From positions 1 through 64,000 of the forward strand of contig NZ_JAPSKN010000003.1 in the NCBI RefSeq assembly GCF_031181705.1: a stretch of 64,000 nt of DNA, in the 5' to 3' direction. The DNA is from Streptomyces sp. GTDB taxonomy: Bacteria; Actinomycetota; Actinomycetes; Streptomycetales; Streptomycetaceae. Positions 52,657 to 61,801 of the stretch are shown in pieces. Below the pieces are notes generated by a model. That model did not search any database and was not told the origin of the DNA. It saw only the letters and a program-made list of their open reading frames with translations. The first letter of the stretch is position 1, and every line of letters begins with the position of its first letter. Made by a program: the position numbers and the translations under genes.

Positions 52657-54057
52657 GTGACGTCCCGTATCCCGCGCGACTCCAGGCTCCGACTCGTCCG
52701 CCCGCGACCCCTGGCCGCCGCCCCCGCAGCGATGAACCAGCGGCGCTCGCGCCGACCCGCCCCGCGCCCCCCGGAGGGCACCCCGGCACCGGCGGAACTG
52801 GCCAGAATGGCACGCTCAGGTCTGGCCGGCGCGGCCCGCGTCGCCCGCTGGGCCGACGCCGCGCTCGGCCCCGGCGGGGACAGCGCCACCGCCGACGGCA
52901 AGGCCACCCTCTCCGAGGCGACCGCCGAACGGGCCGCCCGCGACCTCGGCCTGACCCCCGCTCAGGTCAGAGCCGACTGGGACACCGCCCGGCTCGCCGG
53001 TCTCGTCGAGGTGCACGGCGACAGCGCCCGCCCCGGCTGGCGGCTGCGCGCCTGGAACCGCGACGACAGCGCCGTCCTGCGCGGCTGGGTCGCCCTCTTC
53101 GACGCCTGGTCGCTGGCCTGCCCGGAGCCCGAGGAACACGAGCCCGCCGCCGTCGCCGAGGTCGTCTCGGCCATGCCCCAGGTGCTCTCCTTCCTCCAGC
53201 TGTCCGCCGGCCCCGTCCCCGTCGAGCAGCTCCTCGACCTCCTGGAGCAGCGCGTCACCGAGCTGCGCACCGCCCGCTGCGAGATCCCCTACGGCCCCCA
53301 GCCCGAGCCCACGGCCGAACCGGAGCCCACCGACGCCCCGCTCGCGCCCCTGCTGGACTGGGCCCTGCGCGCCCTCGCCTCCGTCGGTGCCCTCACCTAC
53401 GGCGACGGGCAGGCCACGCTCACCCCGCTCGGCAGCTGGGCCGTCTGGGTCAAGCTGGAGCAGATCTGCGTCGCCGCGCAGAGCCCCGCCGGGAACATCG
53501 AGCAGGGCGCCGAGGACATGCTCCGCGGCTGCGCCCAGCTGCGCCCGAACGCGGCCCGCGCCGAGTACCGCGCCTGGCTCGCCGCCCGCACCGTCGGCAG
53601 CGCCGTCACCGAGCTCCTCGACGCCGCCCGCGGTGAGGACGCCCTGCTGCGGGGCCTGGCCTTCGAGGCGCTGCGCGTCGTCGGCGCCCCCGCCGAGCCG
53701 GACGTCCGCGCCGTGCTGGACGAGCCCACGCTGCGGCCGTACGCGCTGCTGTGGCTCGCCGAGCACGACGGCGCCGACCCGGAGGACGCCCACGAGGTCC
53801 TCACCCGGCAGGAGGCGACCTGGCTGTGGGTGGACACCGCCGCCGCCGTCGCCGACCACGGGGAGGCCCCGCTGCTCGTGCGGCACCTGGAGTCCGCCGT
53901 GCAGCCGACGGTCCCGATGCTGCTGGACGAGGTCCGCGCCGTGGGACACCCGCGCACCGTGCAGGTCCTGGTCGCGCTCGCCGCGGCCCACCCCGACCCG
54001 GCCCTCGCCAAGGCCGTCCGCCGGGCCGCCTTCCAGGTGCACACGGGCGGCAGCTAG
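52657..54057 (+). CDS. conserved hypothetical protein, helical
   Basis: The protein has 466 residues from a GTG 8 bases after GGAAGA; the ATG at 52732 is an alternative. The first 60 residues are basic and Pro-rich. The rest is Ala/Leu-rich and mostly helical: a winged-helix-like part (TLSEATAERAARDLGLTPAQVRADW) and, after residue 350, HEAT-like repeats (LRGLAFEALRVVGAPAEPDVR, LLDEVRAVGHPRTVQVLVALA). I do not recognise a family. Its stop overlaps that of the convergent VOC gene. Confidence 0.7.
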   Translation: MTSRIPRDSRLRLVRPRPLAAAPAAMNQRRSRRPAPRPPEGTPAPAELARMARSGLAGAARVARWADAALGPGGDSATADGKATLSEATAERAARDLGLTPAQVRADWDTARLAGLVEVHGDSARPGWRLRAWNRDDSAVLRGWVALFDAWSLACPEPEEHEPAAVAEVVSAMPQVLSFLQLSAGPVPVEQLLDLLEQRVTELRTARCEIPYGPQPEPTAEPEPTDAPLAPLLDWALRALASVGALTYGDGQATLTPLGSWAVWVKLEQICVAAQSPAGNIEQGAEDMLRGCAQLRPNAARAEYRAWLAARTVGSAVTELLDAARGEDALLRGLAFEALRVVGAPAEPDVRAVLDEPTLRPYALLWLAEHDGADPEDAHEVLTRQEATWLWVDTAAAVADHGEAPLLVRHLESAVQPTVPMLLDEVRAVGHPRTVQVLVALAAAHPDPALAKAVRRAAFQVHTGGS

Positions 54058-54467
54058 GCGCCCGTGTCGGGCGCGTAGGTGCCGAAGCTCCAGACGTTGC
54101 CCTCGGCGTCCCGGGCCATGTAGTCCCGGGAGCCGTAGTCCTGGTCCGTCGGGGGCATCAGGATCTCCACGCCGTGCTCCACGGCGTGGCGGTGGTGCGC
54201 GTCGACGTCGTCCACCACGACGTACACCCCCGTGGTGCCGGCGCCTTTCATGGCTCTGTCGAAGACGCTGCCGGTGCCGCGGGTGCCGATCATCACCGCG
54301 CCGTTGCCCTGCGCCAGCTCGGCGTGCAGCACCGAGCCGTCCTCGCCCTCGTACACCGACAGCTCGGTGAAGCCGAGGGCCTCCGTCAGCTGGCGGATCG
54401 CCGCCTTCGCGTCCCCGTACAGCAGCGTCGGGTAGACGCTCGGGCGCCCGCCGGAGGTGCCTGCCAT
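54054..54467 (-). CDS. VOC-superfamily (glyoxalase/bleomycin-resistance-like) protein
   Basis: The protein has 137 residues from ATG 54467, 8 bases after AGGGAG; a GTG at 54476 is an alternative. It has two beta-alpha-beta-beta-beta units: VYPTLLYGDAKAAIRQLTEALGF and GVYVVVDDVDAHHRHAVEHGVE, ending in YMARDAEGNVWSFGTY. It is YdeM/PhnB-like. The ligand and activity are unknown. It converges on the hypothetical gene with overlapping stops. Confidence 0.8.
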   Translation of the reverse strand: MAGTSGGRPSVYPTLLYGDAKAAIRQLTEALGFTELSVYEGEDGSVLHAELAQGNGAVMIGTRGTGSVFDRAMKGAGTTGVYVVVDDVDAHHRHAVEHGVEILMPPTDQDYGSRDYMARDAEGNVWSFGTYAPDTGA

Positions 54468-54606
54468 GCCGATCACTCCCTTGTGCTCGGTCGCCGTGAT
54501 CCTCGATGGTCCGGACCCGTTGTCCAGTCTGGCAGCGGGTCCGGACGACGACCCGTCGGGACGAACCGCGCGTCCGCACGCAGAAAAACTGGTTGCACCG
54601 CCCCGT

Positions 54607-54612
54607 TAGACT
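54607..54612 (+). promoter_or_regulatory. putative -10 element of the leader ORF/ABC-F transcript
   Basis: TAGACT (TAnnnT) ends 6 bases before the ATG of the leader ORF. Initiation about 7 bases downstream would make the transcript begin at that ATG. A matching -35 was not found. Confidence 0.4.
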
Positions 54613-54618
54613 GTCCCC

Positions 54619-54642
54619 ATGGCCTTTCTCCTCGCGCATTAG
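54619..54642 (+). CDS. seven-codon leader ORF upstream of ABC-F gene
   Basis: ATG to TAG encodes MAFLLAH, 58 bp upstream of the ABC-F start. It has no ribosome site but sits right after a -10-like element, as a leaderless ORF would. It is followed at once by a hairpin. The arrangement resembles translated leaders that control antibiotic-response ABC-F genes. That function is inference. Confidence 0.45.
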   Translation: MAFLLAH

Positions 54643-54644
54643 AC

Positions 54645-54675
54645 GGCGGGAACGTCCTCAGCCGCCCTTCCCGCC
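54645..54675 (+). promoter_or_regulatory. hairpin between leader ORF and ABC-F gene
   Basis: GGCGGGAA and TTCCCGCC form a perfect 8-bp stem with a 15-base loop, starting 3 bases after the leader stop codon and ending 15 bases before the ribosome site. It could be an attenuator or translation-control structure. It has no T-tract. Confidence 0.45.
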
Positions 54676-54700
54676 CCCGTATCCGCCCTGGAGTCTGTCC

Positions 54701-56299
<1,599 letters not shown>

Positions 56300-56651
56300 G
56301 CGTCAGTACCGCTTGATCGAATGCGTGATCAACGGCGTATGGATCATTCGGCCCATCGGTGATCCATCATCTGTGTGAGATCTCCTCGTACCGAGGTGTG
56401 TCCTACATCGATTTCGCGGCCGAGCCCCTGATCCTTCCGGGCTCGGCCGCGACGTCTTTCTGACCTGGCATTTCCCGGGACGATGCGTTCGGCCTCGGGA
56501 ACGAGGCTCTTCGGAATTTCGCATTCCGCATGTGGGGATGCGCTCCCGTCGTCACCACCGTGTCTCACGGACCTTGCCGAATGGGTGGCCATCAGGGCCC
56601 GGAGGGGTGATCATGAGGAGACCAGAGCGCACTTCCCATGAGGAGGCACGG
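56300..56651. other. gbn upstream region with six GATC sites
   Basis: This 352-bp region between the ABC-F gene and gbn contains GATC at 56315, 56327, 56342, 56361, 56379 and 56430, about six in 119 bp where chance predicts well under one at this base composition. The site at 56342 reads GATCAT. The hairpin terminator (56415-56451) lies among them. No gene is seen. Confidence 0.7.
56415..56451 (+). terminator. hairpin terminator after ABC-F gene
   Basis: A perfect 13-bp stem (CGCGGCCGAGCCC with its complement) and an 11-base loop, followed by ACGTCTTT, lies 116 bp after the ABC-F stop. Confidence 0.8.
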
Positions 56652-56870
56652 GTGGCCGAGACTCTGAAGAAGGGCAGCCGGGTGACCGGCGCCGCGCGCG
56701 ACAAGCTCGCGGCAGACCTGAAGAAGAAGTACGACGCCGGTGCGAGCATCCGGGCGTTGGCCGAGGAGACCGGCCGCTCGTATGGCTTTGTGCACCGCAT
56801 GCTCAGTGAGTCGGGCGTCACGCTGCGAGGGCGTGGCGGGGCGACCCGGGGCAAGAAGGCCACGGCCTGA
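56652..56870 (+). CDS. gbn: small GATC-binding nucleoid-associated protein Gbn
   Basis: The protein has 72 residues from a GTG 5-6 bases after a strong GAGGAGG; an in-frame ATG at 56613 would add a non-conserved arm. It has a basic N-terminus (ETLKKGSRVTGAARDKL), a helix-turn-helix (AGASIRALAEETGRSYGFVHRML) and a basic Gly/Arg/Lys tail (RGRGGATRGKKATA). It matches, from memory, S. coelicolor SCO1839, described as a nucleoid protein binding GATC followed by A/T and T, with effects on development and antibiotic production. The neighbours (ABC-F, enoyl-CoA hydratase) agree. Confidence 0.88.
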   Translation: MAETLKKGSRVTGAARDKLAADLKKKYDAGASIRALAEETGRSYGFVHRMLSESGVTLRGRGGATRGKKATA

Positions 56871-56900
56871 CCCCGGGTGGCCCCACGGCTTCGATGGTGG

Positions 56901-56932
56901 CCACCCGGTCGTTCACCTGACCGACCGGGTGG
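56901..56932. promoter_or_regulatory. 11-bp inverted repeat between gbn and enoyl-CoA hydratase gene
   Basis: CCACCCGGTCG and CGACCGGGTGG are perfect complements separated by 10 bases, 30 bp after the gbn stop. It may be the gbn terminator or an operator for the next gene; the TTAGCT further on (56947) could be a -10 for that gene. Confidence 0.5.
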
Positions 56933-57020
56933 TTACTGTGCAGTCACTTAGCTGTGTCGTGCCCCGGTGCACCAGCCGGCGTACGGCGCGGATGACGACC
57001 GCACACATCGGAGGCGTCCC

Positions 57021-57824
57021 ATGGCTTCGCCCGACCAGGACCTCGTTCCCGTACTCGACAAGGACGGCGTACGGCTCACCGTCGACGACGTGATCGCCAC
57101 GGTGACGCTGACCAACCCGGCCAAGCGCAACGCGCAGAGCCCCGCTCTGTGGCGGGCGCTGACCGAGGCGGGGCGGCTGCTGCCGGGCTCCGTCCGCGTC
57201 GTGGTCCTGCGGGCCGAGGGCAAGTCCTTCTCGGCCGGGCTCGACCGGCAGGCGTTCACGCCCGAGGGCTTCGACGGGGAACCGTCGTTCATCGACCTCG
57301 CGCGCGGCGGCGACGCCGAGTTGGACGCGACCATCGCCGAGTACCAGGAGGCGTTCACCTGGTGGCGGCGCAGCGACATCGTCTCCGTCGCCGCTGTCCA
57401 GGGGCATGCCATCGGGGCGGGCTTCCAGCTCGCCCTCGCCTGCGACCTGCGCGTCGTCGCCGACGACGTGCAGTTCGCCATGCGCGAGACCAGCCTCGGA
57501 CTCGTGCCCGACCTGACGGGTACGCATCCGCTGGTGGGGCTCGTCGGCTACGCCCGCGCACTGGAGATCTGCGTGACCGGGCGCTTCGTTGCGGCCGAGG
57601 AGGCCGTCAGCACCGGGCTCGCCAACGTGGCCGTGCCCGCCGGACAGCTCGACGACACGGTCCGCGACCTCACCGCGGCCGTCCTCGCCGCGCCCCGCGA
57701 CGCCGTCATCGAGACCAAGGCCCTGCTGCGCGGCGCCCAGGACCGCACCTACGAGGAGCAGCGCCGCGCCGAGCGCCAGTCCCAGGCCCGCCGGCTGCGG
57801 GACCTCGCGGGCGTCGGCGACTGA
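57021..57824 (+). CDS. enoyl-CoA hydratase/isomerase (crotonase) family protein
   Basis: The protein has 267 residues from an ATG 6 bases after CGGAGG. Crotonase motifs: ATVTLTNPAKRNAQSP, the first oxyanion loop GKSFSAGLDRQAF, the second in GHAIGAGFQLALACDLRVV, and SLGLVPDLTGTHPLVGLVGYARA, where an Asp follows the proline. It hydrates or isomerises enoyl-CoA thioesters; the physiological substrate is unknown. It stands alone between gbn and a divergent Asp23 cluster, ending 29 bp before a convergent stop. Confidence 0.88.
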   Translation: MASPDQDLVPVLDKDGVRLTVDDVIATVTLTNPAKRNAQSPALWRALTEAGRLLPGSVRVVVLRAEGKSFSAGLDRQAFTPEGFDGEPSFIDLARGGDAELDATIAEYQEAFTWWRRSDIVSVAAVQGHAIGAGFQLALACDLRVVADDVQFAMRETSLGLVPDLTGTHPLVGLVGYARALEICVTGRFVAAEEAVSTGLANVAVPAGQLDDTVRDLTAAVLAAPRDAVIETKALLRGAQDRTYEEQRRAERQSQARRLRDLAGVGD

Positions 57825-57853
57825 GACCCCCGCCGCGGCCGGCCGGAGCGCGG

Positions 57854-58570
57854 TCAGCCGAGCGCGCTCACCACGACCGCCACCGTCGGGTGGTCCGGCA
57901 GGACCTGCCCGACCGCCGTGCGGACCGCGCGGGCCACGTCAGCGGCCCGCCGGTCCGCGGCCACCGCCACCTCCAGCCGGACGTGGCGGCGCGTCAGCGC
58001 GGCGTCGCCGGCCGGCACCTCCTCGATGTGCACCGGGTGACCCAGCGTGCCGGTCAGCCGGAGCACGCCCGGCACCTCCAGCGCGGCGCCGGCCACGCGG
58101 CCCTCGTCGCCGCCCTCCACCCGTTCGGCCCGCGGCGGTTCGGGGGACGCGGCCCCGGGCTCCCCGTCCGGGTCCTCCTCCAGCAGGCCCGTCACCTTCA
58201 GGTCCACCTCCGCGACCGCCAGGCCGAGCCGCTGTGTCGCCGCGCTCGCCAGTGCCGCCCGCAGCAGCGACGCCGTCTCGGGCAGCGGCCGCGAGGCCGT
58301 GGCCGTGAACTGCGCGGTCACCCGCAGCGGTCCCGGCGGCAGGGCACTCGGCGGCGCCGGCACGGCCGGTTCATGGATCTCCTCGACGTCCGCGAGCGCG
58401 ATCCGGAGCGCGTCGAGGCGTACTCCCGGGGCGTCGCGCGCCGCGCGCTCCAGCACCGTCTCGACCGCCCGTTCGGCGATCCAGGCGCCGTCCCGCGCCT
58501 CACCCAGCGGCAGAAGCCTGCCCAGACCCAGTTGATGTCTCACTGCTCGCGTCCATCGGTCGGCCGTCAT
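57854..58570 (-). CDS. Asp23-cluster protein with two degenerate Asp23-like halves
   Basis: The protein has 238 residues. No catalytic motif is recognised; homologues carry the uninformative label nucleopolyhedrovirus P10 family, as I recall. Each half follows the Asp23 pattern. Half one is APGVRLDALRIAL with LRVTAQFTATASRPLPETA and LGLAVAEVDLKVTGL. Half two is ALEVPGVLRLTGTLG with RHVRLEVAVAADRRAADVAR and HPTVAVVVSAL. An acidic Pro-rich linker separates them. It is divergent from the Asp23 gene at 58658, so control may be shared. The Asp23 reading is my inference. Confidence 0.65.
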   Translation of the reverse strand: MTADRWTRAVRHQLGLGRLLPLGEARDGAWIAERAVETVLERAARDAPGVRLDALRIALADVEEIHEPAVPAPPSALPPGPLRVTAQFTATASRPLPETASLLRAALASAATQRLGLAVAEVDLKVTGLLEEDPDGEPGAASPEPPRAERVEGGDEGRVAGAALEVPGVLRLTGTLGHPVHIEEVPAGDAALTRRHVRLEVAVAADRRAADVARAVRTAVGQVLPDHPTVAVVVSALG

Positions 58571-58657
58571 TCCTCCAGCCTGCCGCATCAGAGGCGCGCT
58601 TCCACGTAACCGTGCATACGGTAGTCGAAGGACGACGACCGAAAGGGACGTGCGGCG

Positions 58658-59134
58658 ATGACTGACATGACCGAGAACCGGGGCGGGGAGAGCGAGACGG
58701 CGGCGGCGCGCAGAAGCCCTCTGACCAAGCGAGGTGGGGGAGACCCGGGCTCCCGGGGGCGGACGACCATCGCCGACGGCGTCGTCGAGAAGATCGCCGG
58801 GCTCGCCGCGCGCGACGTGGACGGCGTGCACGCCATGGGCAGCGGACTGTCCCGCACCTTCGGAGCCGTGCGCGACCGGGTGCCCGGCGGCCAGAAGTCG
58901 GGGGTGACCCGCGGTGTGAAGGCGGAGGTCGGCGAGGTGCAGGCCGCCCTCGACCTGGAGATCGTCGTCGTGTACGGCGTGTCGATCGCCGACGTGGCGC
59001 GGGACGTGCGGGAGAACGTCATCACGGCCGTCGAGCGGATGACCGGCCTGGAGGTCGTCGAGGTCAACATCGCGGTGAGCGACGTGAAGCTGCCGGACGA
59101 GGAGGAAGAGGAACCGGAGCGCCGGATCCAGTGA
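58658..59134 (+). CDS. Asp23/Gls24-family envelope stress response protein
   Basis: The protein has 158 residues. After a Gly/Arg/Asp-rich N-terminus of about 35 residues the Asp23 domain is clear: TTIADGVVEKIAGLAARDVDG, VEVQAALDLEIVVVYGVS, then DVARDVRENVITAVERMTG and LEVVEVNIAVSDVKL. The C-terminus is acidic (DEEEEEPE). In Firmicutes such proteins gather at the membrane through AmaP, which is encoded at the end of this cluster. TACGGT at 58617-58622 is a possible -10. It begins a five-gene run 58658-61031. Confidence 0.9.
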   Translation: MTDMTENRGGESETAAARRSPLTKRGGGDPGSRGRTTIADGVVEKIAGLAARDVDGVHAMGSGLSRTFGAVRDRVPGGQKSGVTRGVKAEVGEVQAALDLEIVVVYGVSIADVARDVRENVITAVERMTGLEVVEVNIAVSDVKLPDEEEEEPERRIQ

Positions 59135-59180
59135 GGCACGGGCCAGGACACGGCACAGCGGATGAGGAGCTGAGGAGCGC

Positions 59181-59366
59181 ATGAGCATGGGCGTGGCCGG
59201 GATGATCGCCGGCATGGCGCTGGCATTCGCCGGATACTTCGGCGGGTTCGGGGCGTTTTTGCTGGTGGCGGCGCTGGGCGCCGTCGGCTTCGGCGTCGGC
59301 CGGTTCCTCGAGGGGGACATGGACCTCGGCGACTTCTTCCGCAACCGTGACGAACGGTGGCGGTGA
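59181..59366 (+). CDS. small integral membrane protein of the Asp23 cluster
   Basis: The protein has 61 residues from ATG preceded by GAGGAGC. Two hydrophobic segments (MIAGMALAFAGYFGGFGAFLLV, AALGAVGFGVGRFL) form a Gly-rich hairpin with an acidic C-terminus (EGDMDLGDFFRNRDE). It resembles the DUF2273-type small membrane proteins found beside asp23 genes. Its stop overlaps the next start. Confidence 0.78.
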   Translation: MSMGVAGMIAGMALAFAGYFGGFGAFLLVAALGAVGFGVGRFLEGDMDLGDFFRNRDERWR

Positions 59367-59746
59367 CGCCCGTGAGCACGGGTGCCGGTGAGCTCGACAG
59401 ACCACTGACCGTCGTCCCGCCGGGCGAGCGCGGGGCGACCAGGATCGCCGACCGGGTCGTCGCGAAGATCGCCTCCCAGGCGGCCCGCGAGGCCGTCGGG
59501 ACGCTGCCGCCCGACGTCGACCGGCCGTCGGCCAGCGTCACCGTCCACCGCGACGTCGTCCACGTCCGGGTGCACGTGGAGCTCGCCTACCCCTGCGACA
59601 TCGGCGACCGCTGCCGGAGCGTGCGGCGTCAGGTGGTCGAGCGCGTGGGCGCTCTGGTGGGCATGCGGGTGCCGGAGGTCGTCGTCCAGGTGGAGGGGCT
59701 GCATCTGGCCGGGGCACCCGGAGCCGGACAGCGGAGGACGCGATGA
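59363..59746 (+). CDS. second Asp23-like protein
   Basis: The protein has 127 residues from GTG 59363, overlapping the previous stop (GTGA); a GTG at 59357 is also in frame. The Asp23 fold is readable: ATRIADRVVAKIASQAAREAVG, SASVTVHRDVVHVRVHVELAYP, then RSVRRQVVERVGALVGM and VPEVVVQVEGLHL. It lacks the acidic tail of the first paralogue. Its stop overlaps the next start (ATGA). Confidence 0.8.
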   Translation: MTPVSTGAGELDRPLTVVPPGERGATRIADRVVAKIASQAAREAVGTLPPDVDRPSASVTVHRDVVHVRVHVELAYPCDIGDRCRSVRRQVVERVGALVGMRVPEVVVQVEGLHLAGAPGAGQRRTR

Positions 59747-60447
59747 GCGAACCCCGGGGCACCGACCCCCAAGGCACCGAACCGCGGGGCACCGAGCGCG
59801 AGGGCACGACACAGCGCCTGCCCCTCCTGGAGAAGCCGGAGACGGACGAGGGCACCGGACCCGGCCGGCCGGCGCCACAGGCGGAGGCCGGGGGCGAGGG
59901 GGGCCGCGCGGGCCGCTTCTGGTCGGCACGCCGCGTCCCCGCGGGCATCGTCGCGCTGCTGCTCCTGGGCCTGGCGGGGCTGTTCCTCTACGACATCGTC
60001 TCGGTGCGCGCCGGCCGGCCCGGCATGAGCTGGCGCCGGGACCTGACCCGGCAGCTCGCCGAACGGCCGCTGGACGACACCTGGGTGCTCGTCGGGGCCG
60101 GGGTCGCCGCCGCGCTCGGCCTCTGGCTGATCGCCCTGGCCGTCACCCCCGGCCTGCGGCACGTGCTGCCGATGCGCCGCACGCACGCCGGGGTACGGGC
60201 GGGCCTGGACCGGGACGCCGCCGCGAGCGCCCTGCGCGACCGGGCCGTGGAGGTCGCCGGCGTGCAGTCGGCACGGGTCCGGGTGCGCCGGCGCCGCGCG
60301 AAGGTCCGCGCCCTGTCGCACTTCCGGGAACTGGACGAGGTACGGAGCGACCTGGACGCCGTGCTCGGCGACGCCGTGCGCGGCCTGGGACTGTCCCGGC
60401 CGCCCTCGCTGTCGGTGCGGGTACGGCGCCCGGGCCGGAAGGAGTGA
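59743..60447 (+). CDS. DUF6286-type membrane protein of the Asp23 cluster
   Basis: The protein has 234 residues. The N-terminal 60 residues are low-complexity with a GTExxGTE repeat. Two membrane segments follow (PAGIVALLLLGLAGLFLYDIV at about 65-86; WVLVGAGVAAALGLWLIALAV at about 110-132). The C-terminal cytoplasmic region (ALRDRAVEVAGVQSARVRVRR, VRSDLDAVLGDAVRGLGL, SLSVRVRRPG) follows the Asp23-like strand-helix pattern. It is coupled to both neighbours by overlaps. Confidence 0.75.
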   Translation: MSEPRGTDPQGTEPRGTEREGTTQRLPLLEKPETDEGTGPGRPAPQAEAGGEGGRAGRFWSARRVPAGIVALLLLGLAGLFLYDIVSVRAGRPGMSWRRDLTRQLAERPLDDTWVLVGAGVAAALGLWLIALAVTPGLRHVLPMRRTHAGVRAGLDRDAAASALRDRAVEVAGVQSARVRVRRRRAKVRALSHFRELDEVRSDLDAVLGDAVRGLGLSRPPSLSVRVRRPGRKE

Positions 60448-60452
60448 CGACG

Positions 60453-61031
60453 ATGCTCAGAGGCGTCAACCGTGTCTTCCTCGGGCTGGTGGGCCTGGTG
60501 CTGCTGGTGCTGGGCGGCTCGGTCCTGGCCGCCGGCCTCGGCGTGTCGCTGCCCTCCTGGTGGATCCACGACAGCGAGCACGACGTGCTGCTCAGCGATG
60601 CCGAGCGCACCCGCTGGCGGGAGGCCGGCTGGTGGTGGCCGGTCGTCATCGCCGCGCTGGCGGTCCTGCTGCTGCTCGCCCTGTGGTGGCTGGTCGCGGT
60701 CCTGCGCAGGCGCCGCCTCGCCGAGGTCCTGGTCGACACCGGCGACGGCGAGGGCGCCCTGCTGCGGGGCCGGGCCCTGGAGCAGGTGCTCACCCAGGAG
60801 GCGGAGCGGATCGACGGCGTCGACCGGCCCCGGGCCCATCTGACGGGCCGTCGCACCGCCCCCGAGGCCCACGTACGCCTCGCTCTGGAGCCGCACGTGG
60901 ACCCGGGAACCGCCCTGACCGACTTCACGACCGGTGCCCTGCACCACGCCAGGACGTCGGCGGGGCTCGCGTCGCTCCCGGCGGAGGTGAGACTGCGCGC
61001 GGTCAAGCACGGCGCCGAACGGGTCAGTTGA
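60453..61031 (+). CDS. amaP: alkaline shock response membrane anchor protein AmaP-like
   Basis: The protein has 192 residues from ATG 60453, 8 bases after GGAAGGA; GTG 60444 is an alternative that overlaps the previous stop. Two membrane segments (VFLGLVGLVLLVLGGSVLAAGL and WWPVVIAALAVLLLLALWWLVAVL) flank an extracellular loop of about 35 residues. A cytoplasmic domain (ALEQVLTQEAERIDGV, EAHVRLALEPHVDP, LPAEVRLRAV) follows. This is the AmaP layout, which tethers Asp23 to the membrane in Staphylococcus. It is the last gene of the run. Confidence 0.78.
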   Translation: MLRGVNRVFLGLVGLVLLVLGGSVLAAGLGVSLPSWWIHDSEHDVLLSDAERTRWREAGWWWPVVIAALAVLLLLALWWLVAVLRRRRLAEVLVDTGDGEGALLRGRALEQVLTQEAERIDGVDRPRAHLTGRRTAPEAHVRLALEPHVDPGTALTDFTTGALHHARTSAGLASLPAEVRLRAVKHGAERVS

Positions 61032-61041
61032 GCCCGGCCGC

Positions 61042-61797
61042 TCAGAACCCGTGCCGTGCCCCGCCGTCCACCGGCACCATGACACCGGTCAGATAGGACG
61101 CGGCCGGCGACAGCAGGAAGGCGGCGACCCGCCCGAACTCCTCGGGCGTCCCGTACCGCCGCAACGGGATCCGCGACTCAGAAGCCGCCCGGGTCGCCCC
61201 GGGGTCGGCCGACAGCGAGTCCAGCTCGCGCACCCGGTCGGTGTCGATCCGCCCCGGCAGCACACCGACCACCCGGACGCCGCGCGGCCCGAGTTCGTCG
61301 GAGAGCGACTTGGCGAACCCGGCCAGTCCCGGCCGCAGCCCGTTGGAGATGGTCAGGCCCGGGATCGGCTCGTACACCGACCCGGACAGCACGAACCCGA
61401 TGACGCCCCCGGCCTCCAGCTCGGCCGCCGCGGCGCGCGCCAGCCGCACCGCGCCGAGGAACACCGACTCGAACGCCGTCTGCCACTGCTCGTCGGTGTT
61501 GTCGGCGACGAACCCGGCGGGCGGCCCGCCCACGCTGACGAGGACACCGTCGAAGCGCCCGAAGTGCTCCCGCGCGGCCGAGATCAGCACGGCCGCCGCG
61601 TCGGGGTCGGCGTTGTCGACGGCCACCCCGACCGCGTTCGGGCCCAGCGCGGCGGCCGCCTCGGCGGCACTCTTCTCGTCCCGCCCCGAGACGACCACCT
61701 TCGCCCCGTCCGCGACGAGCTCACGCGCGGAGGCGTTGCCGAGGCCGCGCGTGGCCCCGGTGACGACGTACACCCGGTCCTTCAGTCCAAGATCCAT
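61042..61797 (-). CDS. SDR-family oxidoreductase with atypical active site
   Basis: The protein has 251 residues. The Rossmann motif is VVTGATRGLGNASARELV, with a dinucleotide-specific SGRD, DNAD, and LSGSVYEPIPGL holding the catalytic Ser. Where most family members have YxxxK this protein reads SNGLR (SxxxR), followed by PGLAGFAKSLSDELGPRGVRV. The C-terminal PVDGGARHGF is typical of FabG-like SDRs. The altered Tyr/Lys pair suggests changed chemistry or a sub-family with its own mechanism. It converges on the amaP gene with a 10-bp gap. Confidence 0.85.
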   Translation of the reverse strand: MDLGLKDRVYVVTGATRGLGNASARELVADGAKVVVSGRDEKSAAEAAAALGPNAVGVAVDNADPDAAAVLISAAREHFGRFDGVLVSVGGPPAGFVADNTDEQWQTAFESVFLGAVRLARAAAAELEAGGVIGFVLSGSVYEPIPGLTISNGLRPGLAGFAKSLSDELGPRGVRVVGVLPGRIDTDRVRELDSLSADPGATRAASESRIPLRRYGTPEEFGRVAAFLLSPAASYLTGVMVPVDGGARHGF

Positions 61798-61801
61798 GGC
61801 C

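Noticed and set aside
57854-58570. Baculovirus P10-related protein
   Set aside because: The name is an annotation artefact as far as I recall; the visible pattern is bacterial and Asp23-like.
58716-58760. Insertion-like GC-rich segment (GGTGGGGGAGACCCGGG) inside the first Asp23 gene
   Set aside because: It resembles a common Streptomyces repeat but keeps the frame in a disordered N-terminus; too little evidence for a mobile element.
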